Shown in pieces: positions 17,010-25,794 of a DNA stretch of 64,000 nucleotides. The stretch spans positions 1-64,000 of the forward strand of contig NZ_CP011546.1 of the NCBI RefSeq assembly GCF_001021065.1, written 5' to 3'. The translations under genes and the position numbers were made by a program. The stretch is from Corynebacterium uterequi (GTDB taxonomy: Bacteria > Actinomycetota > Actinomycetes > Mycobacteriales > Mycobacteriaceae). Numbering within the stretch: the stretch's first letter is position 1; each line of letters opens with the position of its first letter. The notes under the pieces are model-generated. The model saw only the letters and a program-made list of their open reading frames with translations, did no database searches and was not told the DNA's origin.

Positions 17010-17792
17010 ATGGGATCTACCCGACGCCGTTCGATCAGTATCGTCATCCCCTGCTACAACGACGCCGCCCTGCTAGCCCGCGCGCTCGCATCGCTTCAGG
17101 CGCAGACCGTCGTGCCCGATGAGATCATCGTCGTCGATAACAATTCCACCGATGACTCCGCCGCCGTCGCCGCGTCCTACCCCGGCGTGCACGTGGTGGC
17201 CGAGCCGCGCCAGGGGATCACCCACGCCACGAGGTGCGGGTTCGACGCCGCCACCAGCGACATCCTCGCCCGCACCGACGCCGACATTGTCGCTCCGCCC
17301 GATTATGTGGAGCGTCTGCACCGCGCTTGGGACGCCGCCGACGCTGAGCACGCACCCGGGGCGCGCACAGTGGTGGCCGTGACGGGAAGCGCCCGCTTCG
17401 ACATCGACGGCCCCGTCGGCCACCTGGCGTCGGCCGCCTACCTCGGGGCCTATCGCACGCTGGTGGGCTCGGCGCTGGGCCACACGCCGATGTTCGGCAC
17501 CAACTACAGTGTGCGTCGAAGCTTCTGGCAGGGGGTGCGCGATCGGGTGGACTTCGACGACGTGGCCGTCCACGAGGACATGCAGCTGTCGTTCATGGTC
17601 GCGCCGTCGGAGACGGTGTGGTACCAGGAGGACCTCGTCGTCACGATGGATCCGCGCGCGCTGCGCGGCGCGGGCCAGCTAAGACGACGCTTCCAGCGCG
17701 GCTGGCACACGATGATGACGAACTTTCGCACCCAGCCGCCGCACCGGCGCCTCGCCGAACGCGGGCTGATTACCCTGCCAGGCACGAGGTGA
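17010..17792 (+). CDS. Family 2 glycosyltransferase heading the carotenoid operon
   Basis: The 260-residue GT-A enzyme opens with ISIVIPCYNDAALLARALAS, has VVDNNSTDDS (nucleotide-sugar site), the metal-binding ARTDADIV (DxD) at about residues 90-97, and a catalytic-region HEDMQLS. No transmembrane helix is evident. It sits 6 bp before crtE, so it belongs to the pigment operon. A role in glucosylating the C50 carotenoid is the obvious inference, but family 2 enzymes also make cell-wall glycans. The upstream sequence has TACTTA (16999-17004) six bases before the ATG and no ribosome site, so the transcript may be leaderless. Confidence 0.85.
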   Translation: MGSTRRRSISIVIPCYNDAALLARALASLQAQTVVPDEIIVVDNNSTDDSAAVAASYPGVHVVAEPRQGITHATRCGFDAATSDILARTDADIVAPPDYVERLHRAWDAADAEHAPGARTVVAVTGSARFDIDGPVGHLASAAYLGAYRTLVGSALGHTPMFGTNYSVRRSFWQGVRDRVDFDDVAVHEDMQLSFMVAPSETVWYQEDLVVTMDPRALRGAGQLRRRFQRGWHTMMTNFRTQPPHRRLAERGLITLPGTR

Positions 17793-17798
17793 GCTGAC

Positions 17799-18758
17799 GT
17801 GACCGATCTGCGCCTTTTCGACGAACGCGTGGCGGACTCGATGTCCTTCCTGGAGAAGTGCTTCGACGACGCCGAAGCGTATTCCTTCTCCCCGTATCTC
17901 ACGCGCGCGATCGCCGCGCTGCGTCGGGTGACGATGGGCGGCAAGCACCTCCGCGCCCGGCTGGTCCACATCGGGGCGGGCGATGTCAGCGGTGAGCAGC
18001 GCACCGCGGCGACGATTTTCGCCGGCGCCGTCGACGTCCTCCACGCCGCCTTCCTCATCCACGACGACATCATCGACGACGACCCCCTCCGGCGCGGGCT
18101 GCCCACAATCCACCACGAGATCGCGCAGGAGACCGGCTCACCGGCCGTCGGCAACGCCATGGGGATCCTCGCGGGGGACTTAGGGCTCATCGTCACGTTC
18201 CAGGCGTTGTGTTCGTCGCACATCGACGACGCCTTAGCTCGACGGGCGTGCACCCTGCTCGCGGGGTTCGCCGCCCAAACCGTCTCCGGCGAGATGCTCG
18301 ACGTGGCTCACCTGCAGGACGACGACGTCGAAATCGACCGGGTGCGCCTGAGCAATCACCTCAAGACCAGCCTGTACTCCTTCACCGCCCCGCTGCACTT
18401 GGGGGCCGTGGCGGCCGGCCGCGATGACCCGGCCACCTTGGCGGCGTTGCGCGCGGTGGCTGACCCGCTGGGGGTGGCCTATCAGGCCGCCGACGACATC
18501 GCCGGCGCGGTAGGCACGAGCGAGGCGACGGGCAAGGTGGCCGGGGGCGACCTCGACGCGGGGCGAAAAACCCTGCTCACGATGCGCCTGGAGGACATGA
18601 CCCTGCCGGAGGCGGTGAAGGAGGTCATCGCGGAAGGAGATCGCTTCCTCGCCGAAGCCCGGCGGGGCTTAAGCGCGCCGGAGCTGTCGCCGCTGACCGT
18701 CGCCGGCCTGTCGGACATCATCGACCGCGTGGAGGAGATCGTCCATGCCTACGCCTGA
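17799..18758 (+). CDS. crtE: Geranylgeranyl diphosphate synthase (polyprenyl synthetase)
   Basis: Condenses isopentenyl diphosphate with allylic diphosphates to make the C20 precursor of phytoene. The 319-residue protein has the first Asp-rich motif HDDIIDDD at about residues 87-94 and the second, DDIAGA, at about 230. The GTG start at 17799 lies 6 bp after the glycosyltransferase, and the 3' end overlaps crtB by 14 bp. In C. glutamicum an MmpL-type gene sits between crtE and crtB; it is absent here. Confidence 0.92.
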   Translation: MTDLRLFDERVADSMSFLEKCFDDAEAYSFSPYLTRAIAALRRVTMGGKHLRARLVHIGAGDVSGEQRTAATIFAGAVDVLHAAFLIHDDIIDDDPLRRGLPTIHHEIAQETGSPAVGNAMGILAGDLGLIVTFQALCSSHIDDALARRACTLLAGFAAQTVSGEMLDVAHLQDDDVEIDRVRLSNHLKTSLYSFTAPLHLGAVAAGRDDPATLAALRAVADPLGVAYQAADDIAGAVGTSEATGKVAGGDLDAGRKTLLTMRLEDMTLPEAVKEVIAEGDRFLAEARRGLSAPELSPLTVAGLSDIIDRVEEIVHAYA

Positions 18759-19635
18759 TTACCTGCACCGCTACGACCGGATGGCCGACCGCGCGGCGGG
18801 AGAAGTCATCGCCGCGTACTCGACGTCGTTCGGGCTATCGACCGCGTTGCTCGCGCCGTCGGTGCGTCGTGACATCCGCAACCTCTACGCCATGGTGCGC
18901 ATCGCCGACGAGATCGTCGACGGCACCGCCGCCCAGGCCGGCACCGACCCCGCCCGGGACCTCGACGCCTACGAGCGCGCCGTGCTCGGCGCCCCCCGGC
19001 GTCGCTTCCACACCGATCCGGTGCTGCACGCCTACGCCAACACCGCCCGTCGGTGCGACTTCGACCCGCACCATGTCCAGGCCTTCTTCGCCTCCATGCG
19101 CCGGGACCTCACCGACACCACCTACACAGCGACCACGCTCGATGATTACATCTACGGCTCCGCCGAGGTCATCGGGCTGCTCTGCCTCGCCGCCTTCTAC
19201 GCCGAACGCCGCCCCGGCCCCGCCGAGTGGGCCCGGCTCGAACACGGCGCCCGCTGCCTGGGAGCGGCCTTTCAAAAGATCAACTTCCTGCGGGATTTCG
19301 CCGAGGATTCCCACCAGCTCGGCCGCGCCTATTTTCCCGGCACGGAGGACAAGCTCGATAACCCCGCCAAGGACGCCATCATCGCCGACATCCGCCGGGA
19401 CCTCGACGCCGCCGACGCCATCATCCCGCTGCTGCCGCGCTCAGCCCGCGCCGGGGTGATGGCGGCCTCGGCGCTGTTTGCCGAGCTCACCACGCTCATC
19501 GACGGCGTCGACGCTGCCGAGCTTAGCCGCCGACGCGTGCGCGTGCCTGCCCACCGTAAAGCCCTGCTCATCTCTCGGGCGGTGGCCACCGCATCCGGTT
19601 TCCCACAACCACATAGAAGGAACGAACATGACTAA
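18745..19635 (+). CDS. crtB: Phytoene synthase
   Basis: Joins two geranylgeranyl diphosphates head to head into C40 phytoene. The 296-residue squalene/phytoene synthase has YSTSFGLSTALL near the start, the first Asp-rich motif RIADEIVDGT at about residues 52-61, and the second, INFLRDFAEDS, at about 178. The ATG overlaps the end of crtE, and the stop overlaps the crtI start by 8 bp, so translation is coupled along the operon. Confidence 0.95.
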   Translation: MPTPDYLHRYDRMADRAAGEVIAAYSTSFGLSTALLAPSVRRDIRNLYAMVRIADEIVDGTAAQAGTDPARDLDAYERAVLGAPRRRFHTDPVLHAYANTARRCDFDPHHVQAFFASMRRDLTDTTYTATTLDDYIYGSAEVIGLLCLAAFYAERRPGPAEWARLEHGARCLGAAFQKINFLRDFAEDSHQLGRAYFPGTEDKLDNPAKDAIIADIRRDLDAADAIIPLLPRSARAGVMAASALFAELTTLIDGVDAAELSRRRVRVPAHRKALLISRAVATASGFPQPHRRNEHD

Positions 19636-21187
19636 ACACGCCGTCGTTATCGGCGCCGGAGTGGCCGGACTCGCCACCGCCGGCCTGCTGGCCCGCCGCG
19701 GCTACCGCGTCACCGTGGTGGAGAAGAACCCGGAGCCCGGTGGGCGGGCCGGGGAGCTGTCCGTGGACGGCTTCCGCTTCGAAACCGGACCCTCCTGGTA
19801 CCTCATGCCCGAGGCCTTCGACCACTTCTTCGAGCTCATGGGCACCTCCACCGCCGCCGAGCTGGACCTGCAACTGCTCGACCCGGGCTACCGCGTCTAC
19901 CCGCAAGGCGAGGAGCCCGTCGACGTTCCCTACGGCCTCGACGCCGCCTGCGCGCTCTTCGAATCCCTCGAACCCGGCGCCGGCGACGCGCTGCGCGACT
20001 ACCTCGCCTCCGCCGACGAGGTCTACCAGCTCGCCCTGCGCCGCTTCCTCTACACCACCTTCGCCTCCCCAGCGCCCTTCGCCAACGCGGAGGTCATCTC
20101 CCGTGCCCGCCAGTTCGCCCGGTTGCTCACCGAGAGCCTGGATTCCTTCGTCAACCGCCGCTTCGCCGATAACCGGCTGCGCCAGATCCTGCAATACCCC
20201 GCGGTGTTCCTCTCCAGCAGGCCGGAACGCGCGCCCAGCATGTACCACCTCATGAGTCACACCGACCTCACCCTCGGCGTGCACTACCCGCAGGGCGGCT
20301 TCACCTCCATCGTCACCGCCCTGCACCGCCTCGCGGTGGAGCATGGGGTGAGCATCGAGCTCGGCGTCGAGGTCACCGCGATCACGGTCGATGGGTCACG
20401 GGCCACGGGCGTGCGCGTCCTGCGCGACGGTGAGATCGCCGAGATCCCGGCCGACGTCGTCGTCTCCGCCGCGGATCTGCACCACACCGAAACCTCCTTG
20501 CTGCCCAAGCACCTGCGTTCCTACCCGGAGAGCTACTTCGCCCGCCGTGACCCCGGCCTCGGCACCGTGCTCGCGCTGCTCGGCGTCGACGGCGAGTTGC
20601 CCCAACTGCGCCACCACACCCTGCTGTTCTCCCGCGAGTGGGAGGCCGACTTCGACGTCGTCTACGACGGCCCTCACCCCAGCCGGCCGACGGGCGCGTC
20701 GCAATCGCTCTACGTGTGCAAGCCCTCCGCCACCGACGACACCGTGGCCCCAGCCGGCTGCGAGAACCTCTTCGTGCTCATCCCCGTCGCCGCCGACGAA
20801 TCCCTCGGCCACGGCGACGCCTACCACCCGCAGGCGTCGGCGGCAGTGACGGCGATCGTCGACGCCGCCGTCGAGCAGATCAGCCAGTGGGCGGGTATCC
20901 CGGACCTGACCGAGCGCATCGTGGTCAAGCGCAGCCTCGGACCGGCCGACTTCGCCGAACGCTATCACGCCTGGTCAGGCGGGGCTATCGGCCCGGCGCA
21001 CACGCTGCGCCAATCCGCCTTCCTGCGCGGACGCAACGCTTCGAAGAAGGTCCGCGGCCTCTACTACGCCGGTGGCACCACCGTGCCGGGCGTCGGCGTG
21101 CCGATGTGCCTCATCTCCGCAGAGAACATCCTTAAGCGCCTCGACGGCGACGGCTCCGCCGGGCCCCTAGGCAGCGTTCATGGGTAG
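19628..21187 (+). CDS. crtI: Phytoene desaturase
   Basis: A FAD-dependent CrtI-type enzyme that desaturates phytoene to lycopene. The 519-residue protein begins MTKHAVVIGAGVAGLATAGL, with the Rossmann GxGxxG, followed by the acidic residue in VTVVEKN. The C-terminal carotenoid oxidoreductase signature region is YYAGGTTVPGVGVPMCLIS. I choose ATG 19628 after AAGGAACGA; an earlier start at 19478 would run through crtB. The gene overlaps crtB by 8 bp and crtYe by 8 bp. Confidence 0.95.
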   Translation: MTKHAVVIGAGVAGLATAGLLARRGYRVTVVEKNPEPGGRAGELSVDGFRFETGPSWYLMPEAFDHFFELMGTSTAAELDLQLLDPGYRVYPQGEEPVDVPYGLDAACALFESLEPGAGDALRDYLASADEVYQLALRRFLYTTFASPAPFANAEVISRARQFARLLTESLDSFVNRRFADNRLRQILQYPAVFLSSRPERAPSMYHLMSHTDLTLGVHYPQGGFTSIVTALHRLAVEHGVSIELGVEVTAITVDGSRATGVRVLRDGEIAEIPADVVVSAADLHHTETSLLPKHLRSYPESYFARRDPGLGTVLALLGVDGELPQLRHHTLLFSREWEADFDVVYDGPHPSRPTGASQSLYVCKPSATDDTVAPAGCENLFVLIPVAADESLGHGDAYHPQASAAVTAIVDAAVEQISQWAGIPDLTERIVVKRSLGPADFAERYHAWSGGAIGPAHTLRQSAFLRGRNASKKVRGLYYAGGTTVPGVGVPMCLISAENILKRLDGDGSAGPLGSVHG

Positions 21188-21491
21188 CCTCTACCTGCTC
21201 ATTCTCTTGGTCACCCTCGGGTGCATGGTGGCGTGCGACGCCCGCTGGAAGCTCGCCTTCTTCCTCGACGCCCGCCGCGCCGGTCTGCTCAGCGCCGTCG
21301 TCGTGGCGCTGCTGCTCGCCTGGGACGTCGCCGGCATCGCCACCGGCACGTTTGCCCGTGGGGACGCGTCGTACATGACCGGGATCCTTCTTGCCCCGGA
21401 GATGCCCGTGGAGGAACCGGTCTTTTTGTTCTTCCTCAGCTACCTGCTGCTCAACCTCACCTCGGCGGCGCGGAGGCTGATGACGCGATGA
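21180..21491 (+). CDS. crtYe: C50 carotenoid epsilon-cyclase subunit CrtYe
   Basis: The 103-residue membrane protein belongs to the lycopene-cyclase-domain family; it and CrtYf form the heterodimeric cyclase that closes the rings of flavuxanthin to give decaprenoxanthin. Three hydrophobic stretches are visible (YLLILLVTLGCMVA, LLSAVVVALLLAWDVAGIA, VFLFFLSYLLLNLT), plus the conserved PVEEPVFLFF. It overlaps crtI (8 bp) and crtYf (4 bp, ATGA). Confidence 0.9.
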   Translation: MGSLYLLILLVTLGCMVACDARWKLAFFLDARRAGLLSAVVVALLLAWDVAGIATGTFARGDASYMTGILLAPEMPVEEPVFLFFLSYLLLNLTSAARRLMTR

Positions 21492-21784
21492 CCTACGTGC
21501 TTATGTCCCTGCCCTTCCTGGCGCTCGCGGCGGGGCTGTGGTGGCGGCGCCGACGGAGCTACGCGCGCCAATCCGCGGTGACTGCCGTCGTGCTGCTCGT
21601 GGTGACGGTGCTGACGATTGTCTTCGACAACCTCATGATCTACGCCGGCAACGTCGCCTACGGCTCAGCGCACAACCTCGGGCTGTACCTGGGGCTCATG
21701 CCGGTGGAGGACCTGTTCTATCCGCTGGTCGCCACGCTCATCATCACCGCCTTCTGGAAGGGAGATCGCCATGACAGTGCTTAA
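21488..21784 (+). CDS. crtYf: C50 carotenoid epsilon-cyclase subunit CrtYf
   Basis: The 98-residue partner of CrtYe (MTYVLMSLPFLALAAGLWWR) has three hydrophobic segments and the matching conserved motif PVEDLFYPL near residue 76. The ATG at 21488 overlaps the crtYe stop, and the 3' end overlaps crtEb by 14 bp. Both subunits are needed for activity in characterised corynebacteria, so the tight overlap probably balances expression. Confidence 0.9.
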   Translation: MTYVLMSLPFLALAAGLWWRRRRSYARQSAVTAVVLLVVTVLTIVFDNLMIYAGNVAYGSAHNLGLYLGLMPVEDLFYPLVATLIITAFWKGDRHDSA

Positions 21785-22622
21785 GGTCATCGTGGCCTCG
21801 TCGCGCCCGATTAGCTGGGTTAATACCGCCTTTCCCTTTGCTGCCGCGTACCTCTTCGCCGGCGGGGGCCTCACGTGGCAGCTCGTGGTGGGGACGGTGT
21901 TCTTTCTCATCACTTTTAACATGATCGTCTACGGGGTCAATGATGTTTACGATTATGAATCCGACATACACAACCCCCGTAAGGGCGGCGTAGAGGGCGC
22001 GGTCCTTGCGCCTCGTTACCACCGGCCGGTGCTCGTCGCTGCCGCCGCAGCGAACGCCCCCTTCATCGTGGCCCTGCTCCTCGGCGGTACGGCCGCCTCC
22101 GCGGGGTGGCTGGCCCTCGCCGTCGCCTCCGCGGTGGCCTACTCCGTGCCTGGCCTGCGCTTCAAGGAACGCCCGGTGCTCGACTCGGCGACCTCCTCGG
22201 CGCACTTCACGACGCCGGCGCTCGTCGGGTGGACCATGACCGGCACGCCCGCCACGCCCGGCTTCTGGCTGGCGATCCTCGCCTTCTTCCTGTGGGGCAT
22301 GGCCTCCCACGCGCTGGGCGCCGTGCAGGACGTGCAGGCAGATCGCGCCGGGGGCTTAAGCTCCATCGCCACCGAACTCGGGGCGCGGACGACGACCCGC
22401 GCGGCTGCCGTCGCCTACGCGGTGTCCGCGCTGGTACTGCTGGGGCTGCCGCCGTCGGCGTGGGTCCTCTCGCTCGCCGCCGCCGGCTACGCCCTCAACG
22501 CGGGGCGGTTCTGGAACGTCACCGACGCCACCTGTGAGGTGACGCGCCGGGCGTGGGGAGTGTTTTTGTGGCTCAACTACGTTGTCGGGTTCGTGGTCAC
22601 CATGCTTCTGCTCTTCGCCTAG
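21771..22622 (+). CDS. crtEb: Lycopene elongase CrtEb (UbiA-type prenyltransferase)
   Basis: Adds two C5 units to lycopene to give the C50 carotenoid flavuxanthin, the step that diverts the pathway to decaprenoxanthin. The 283-residue UbiA-family membrane protein has the Asp-rich motifs NDVYDYESD (about residues 55-63) and DVQADRAGG (about 187-195), and about eight hydrophobic helices. It is the last gene of the crt operon and converges on the toxin-like gene; the 28-bp gap contains the palindrome GCGCAGGCCTGCGC (22633-22646), a possible two-way terminator. Confidence 0.92.
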   Translation: MTVLKVIVASSRPISWVNTAFPFAAAYLFAGGGLTWQLVVGTVFFLITFNMIVYGVNDVYDYESDIHNPRKGGVEGAVLAPRYHRPVLVAAAAANAPFIVALLLGGTAASAGWLALAVASAVAYSVPGLRFKERPVLDSATSSAHFTTPALVGWTMTGTPATPGFWLAILAFFLWGMASHALGAVQDVQADRAGGLSSIATELGARTTTRAAAVAYAVSALVLLGLPPSAWVLSLAAAGYALNAGRFWNVTDATCEVTRRAWGVFLWLNYVVGFVVTMLLLFA

Positions 22623-22650
22623 GCGCAGGCCAGCGCAGGCCTGCGCAGAC

Positions 22651-22911
22651 CTAGGCCCACCGCCGGTACACCCCGGCGCTGACGCGGGCGAAGTCTTCGT
22701 TGCGGGCGCTGAGCGGCTCCATTCTGCGGATCGCGTCGGCCAGCTCCCGGGCGGCGGCCGCGGGGGAGAGCTGGACCGCCACCCCGTCGACGCGCGCGCC
22801 GGGCACCGCAGCGCACGCCGCGAGCGCGGAGAAGGAGCGGACGTGGACCCCGGCGGTGGCGCAGAACTGATCCGCCACCAGGAGGAGTTGCTCGGTGCTC
22901 AGTCGCCTCAT
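22651..22911 (-). CDS. Small protein resembling the N-terminal part of Doc-type toxins
   Basis: The 86-residue protein starts MRRLSTEQLLLVADQFCATAG and continues with a region reminiscent of Doc/Fic-type toxins (STEQLLLVADQFC...VRSFSALAACAA), but the catalytic HxFx(D/N)GNKR motif is absent. It is therefore either a reduced toxin, a non-enzymatic relative, or a different family. ATG 22911 overlaps the stop of the ribbon-helix-helix gene by 4 bp, as in antitoxin-toxin operons. Assignment as toxin rests on this context. Confidence 0.5.
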   Translation of the reverse strand: MRRLSTEQLLLVADQFCATAGVHVRSFSALAACAAVPGARVDGVAVQLSPAAAARELADAIRRMEPLSARNEDFARVSAGVYRRWA

Positions 22912-23135
22912 GCGTCGCCGCCCGAGGTTCGGGCTCGGCGGATGCGGGCTTCGTGGGCGGCGAAGCCGTCGAGTTCGGCGCGGGCGAGTTCGGTGATCTC
23001 GGCGTCGTCGAGCAGCCGGGCGGCGGCGGTGAGGATGGCGCGCACGGCGGCCTCGTGCTTGGACAAGCCTTGCGCGGAGGCGAGCAGGGTGAGGGCTTGT
23101 TCTTGATCGTGGCTGAGTCTGAGCGTGAAAGCCAT
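22908..23135 (-). CDS. Ribbon-helix-helix antitoxin-like repressor
   Basis: The 75-residue protein MAFTLRLSHDQEQALTLLAS has the N-terminal beta-strand plus two helices of CopG/RHH repressors (FTLRLSHDQEQALTLLASAQGLSKHEAAVRAIL), followed by a helical, acidic tail suited to toxin binding. It overlaps the downstream toxin-like gene by 4 bp. A 17-bp palindrome lies 9 bp upstream of the ATG and is the probable self-operator. Confidence 0.75.
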   Translation of the reverse strand: MAFTLRLSHDQEQALTLLASAQGLSKHEAAVRAILTAAARLLDDAEITELARAELDGFAAHEARIRRARTSGGDA

Positions 23136-23144
23136 AGTTCAATT

Positions 23145-23161
23145 GGTATCACAGTGATACC
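23145..23161. promoter_or_regulatory. Palindromic operator of the RHH gene
   Basis: GGTATCAC-A-GTGATACC is a perfect 8-bp inverted repeat with a 1-bp centre, 9 bp upstream of the RHH start codon and about 32 bp before the gyrA -10. RHH repressors commonly bind such sites to control their own operon; occupancy could also affect gyrA. Confidence 0.7.
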
Positions 23162-23192
23162 GCCGGATGGGGGTTACGCGGTCTTGGCGGGC

Positions 23193-23198
23193 TAGAAT
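23193..23198 (+). promoter_or_regulatory. Candidate gyrA -10 element
   Basis: TAGAAT lies 39 bp upstream of the chosen gyrA GTG, the same hexamer as at gyrB (5545-5550). No clear -35 is seen, as is usual for supercoiling-sensitive gyr promoters. Confidence 0.45.
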
Positions 23199-23236
23199 TG
23201 GGGAAATTAACTGTACGCAAGGAAAGGACCAGGCAC

Positions 23237-25792
23237 GTGAGTGACGATAAGCCGGGCTCGGGCATTGGCGGCGGCGACGGCGGCGGGTACGACCGCATTT
23301 TCCCCATCGACATCAGCGAGGAGATGCAGACCAGCTACATCGATTACGCCATGAGCGTCATCGTGGGCCGCGCGCTGCCGGAGGTGCGCGACGGCATGAA
23401 GCCGGTGCACCGGCGCATCATCTACGCGATGTTCGACTCCGGCTACCGCCCCGAACGCTCCTACATTAAGTCCGCCCGCCCCGTGTCGGACACGATGGGC
23501 CAGTTCCACCCGCACGGCGACAGCGCCATCTACGACACCCTCGTGCGCCTGGCCCAGCCGTGGGTGATGCGCTACCCGCTCATCGACGGCCAGGGTAACT
23601 TCGGTTCCCGCGGCAACGACGGCCCCGCCGCCATGCGCTACACGGAGTGTCGCCTAACCCCCATCGCCATGGAGATGGTGCGCGATATTCGTCGTAACGC
23701 GGTGGACTTCTCCCCGAACTACGACGGCAAGACGCAGGAACCCGATGTGTTGCCGTCGAGGGTGCCGAACCTGCTCATGAACGGTTCCAGCGGCATCGCC
23801 GTGGGCATGGCCACCAACATTCCGCCGCACAACCTCACGGAGCTGGCCAACGCCATTTTCTGGATTCTGGACAACCCCGAATCCGGCGAGGAAGAACGCC
23901 TTGAGGCGTGCATGAAGTACGTGCTCGGCCCGGACTTCCCGACGGCGGCGCAGATCGTCGGCACCCAGGGCATCCGTGACGCCTACACCACCGGCCGCGG
24001 CTCCATCCGCATGCGCGGCGTGGCCACGATGGAGGAGATCGGCACCCGGCAGGCCATCGTTATTACCGAGCTGCCCTACACGGTCAACCCGGATAATTTC
24101 ATTGCCAACGTCGCCGACCAGGTCACGCACGGCAAGATGGCGGGCATCGCCAAGATCGAGGACGAGTCCTCGGACCGGGTGGGCATGCGCATCGTCGTCA
24201 CGCTCAAGCGGGACGCCGTCGCCCGCGTCGTGCTCAACAACCTCTACAAGCACTCGCAGCTGGAGACCAACTTCCCGGCGAACATGCTGTCCATCGTCGA
24301 CGGCGTGCCGCGCACCCTGCGCCTGGACCAGATGCTGACGTTCTACGTCCGCCACCAGATCGAGGTCATCGTCCGGCGCACCCAGTTCCTCCTCGACGAG
24401 GCGGAGGAGCGCGCCCATATCCTCCGCGGCCTGGTCAAGGCCCTCGACATGCTCGACGAGGTCATCGCCCTGATTCGTCGTTCGCCCACGGCGGACGAAG
24501 CCCGCACCGGGCTCATGCAGCTGCTCGACGTCGACGAGGTCCAGGCCGACGCCATCCTCGCCATGCAGCTGCGTCGCCTCGCCGCCCTGGAGCGGCAGAA
24601 GATCATCGACGAACTGGCCAAGATCGAAGAGGAAATCGCCGACTACAAGGACATCCTGGCTCGCCCCGAACGCCAGCGCGCCATCGTCCGCGACGAGCTC
24701 GCCGAGATCGTCGACAAGTACGGCGACGAGCGCCTCACCCAGCTCGTGGCCGACACCGGCGAGGTCAACGCCGAAGACCTCATCGCCCGGGAAAACGTGG
24801 TGGTCACCATCACCCAGACCGGCTACGCCAAGCGCACCAAGGTCGACGCCTACAAGTCTCAAAAGCGCGGCGGCAAGGGTGTGCGCGGCGCGGAGCTCAA
24901 GCAGGACGACGTGGTCAAGAACTTCTTCATCTGCTCCACGCACGACTGGATCCTCTTCTTCACCAACTTCGGCCGCGTCTACCGCCTCAAGGCCTACGAA
25001 CTCCCCGAGGCGGGCCGCGCCGCCCGCGGCCAGCACGTCGCCAACCTCCTGGAGCTGCAGCCGGAGGAACGCATCGCGCAGGTCATCCAGATCAGCGGTT
25101 ACGACGACGCCCCCTACCTGGTCCTGGCCACCCGCGGCGGCCGGGTCAAGAAGTCCCGCCTGTCGGACTACGAATCCGCGCGCCACGCCGGCCTCATCGC
25201 GATCAACCTCAACGAGGGTGACTCGCTCATCGGCGCCGCTCTCGCCGGCGCGGGCGACGACATCCTGCTGGTCTCTGAGCGCGGCCAGGCCATCCGCTTC
25301 ACGGCCGACGACGACCAGCTGCGCCCCATGGGACGCGCCACCGCTGGCGTTAAGGGCATGCGCTTCCGCGACGACGACCAGCTGCTGGCCATGACCGTGG
25401 TCCACGACGGCGAGTACCTCCTCGTCGCCACCTCTGGCGGCTACGGCAAGCGCACCGCGGTGGAGGAGTATGCCACCCAGGGCCGCGGCGGCATGGGCGT
25501 GATGACCTTCAAGTACTCGCCGAAGCGCGGCAAGCTCATCGCCGCGCTCACGGTGGAGGAGGACGACCAGATCTTCGCCATCACGGCGGCCGGCGGTGTG
25601 ATCCGTACCGAGGTCAACCAAATTCGTCCGTCGTCTCGCGCAACGATGGGCGTTCGCCTGGTTAACTTGGAGGAAGGCAACGAGCTCATCGCCATCGACG
25701 TCAACGTTGAAGACGAGGGCGCAGACGAGGCCAAGGCCGTCGCCACCGGTGAAAAGACCCTGGACTCGCTCGATATCGAGAACAAGGAGTAA
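23237..25792 (+). CDS. gyrA: DNA gyrase subunit A
   Basis: The DNA-breaking/rejoining subunit of gyrase. With GTG 23237 as start (after GGAAAGGACC) the protein is 851 residues, beginning VSDDKPGSG read as Met. The catalytic tyrosine is Y135 in AAMRYTE. The quinolone-resistance region HPHGDSAIYD (91-100) carries Ser96 and Asp100, the susceptible-type residues. Beta-propeller repeats and the GyrA box QKRGGKG (about residue 543) are present. It precedes a DUF3566 gene by 2 bp and then two tRNA genes, an order shared across Mycobacterium and Corynebacterium. Confidence 0.97.
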   Translation: MSDDKPGSGIGGGDGGGYDRIFPIDISEEMQTSYIDYAMSVIVGRALPEVRDGMKPVHRRIIYAMFDSGYRPERSYIKSARPVSDTMGQFHPHGDSAIYDTLVRLAQPWVMRYPLIDGQGNFGSRGNDGPAAMRYTECRLTPIAMEMVRDIRRNAVDFSPNYDGKTQEPDVLPSRVPNLLMNGSSGIAVGMATNIPPHNLTELANAIFWILDNPESGEEERLEACMKYVLGPDFPTAAQIVGTQGIRDAYTTGRGSIRMRGVATMEEIGTRQAIVITELPYTVNPDNFIANVADQVTHGKMAGIAKIEDESSDRVGMRIVVTLKRDAVARVVLNNLYKHSQLETNFPANMLSIVDGVPRTLRLDQMLTFYVRHQIEVIVRRTQFLLDEAEERAHILRGLVKALDMLDEVIALIRRSPTADEARTGLMQLLDVDEVQADAILAMQLRRLAALERQKIIDELAKIEEEIADYKDILARPERQRAIVRDELAEIVDKYGDERLTQLVADTGEVNAEDLIARENVVVTITQTGYAKRTKVDAYKSQKRGGKGVRGAELKQDDVVKNFFICSTHDWILFFTNFGRVYRLKAYELPEAGRAARGQHVANLLELQPEERIAQVIQISGYDDAPYLVLATRGGRVKKSRLSDYESARHAGLIAINLNEGDSLIGAALAGAGDDILLVSERGQAIRFTADDDQLRPMGRATAGVKGMRFRDDDQLLAMTVVHDGEYLLVATSGGYGKRTAVEEYATQGRGGMGVMTFKYSPKRGKLIAALTVEEDDQIFAITAAGGVIRTEVNQIRPSSRATMGVRLVNLEEGNELIAIDVNVEDEGADEAKAVATGEKTLDSLDIENKE

Positions 25793-25794
25793 GG

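Noticed and set aside
23654..25621. 655-codon frame on the minus strand inside gyrA
   Set aside because: Antisense shadow of gyrA, caused by GC-rich third positions; no ribosome site or recognisable protein features.
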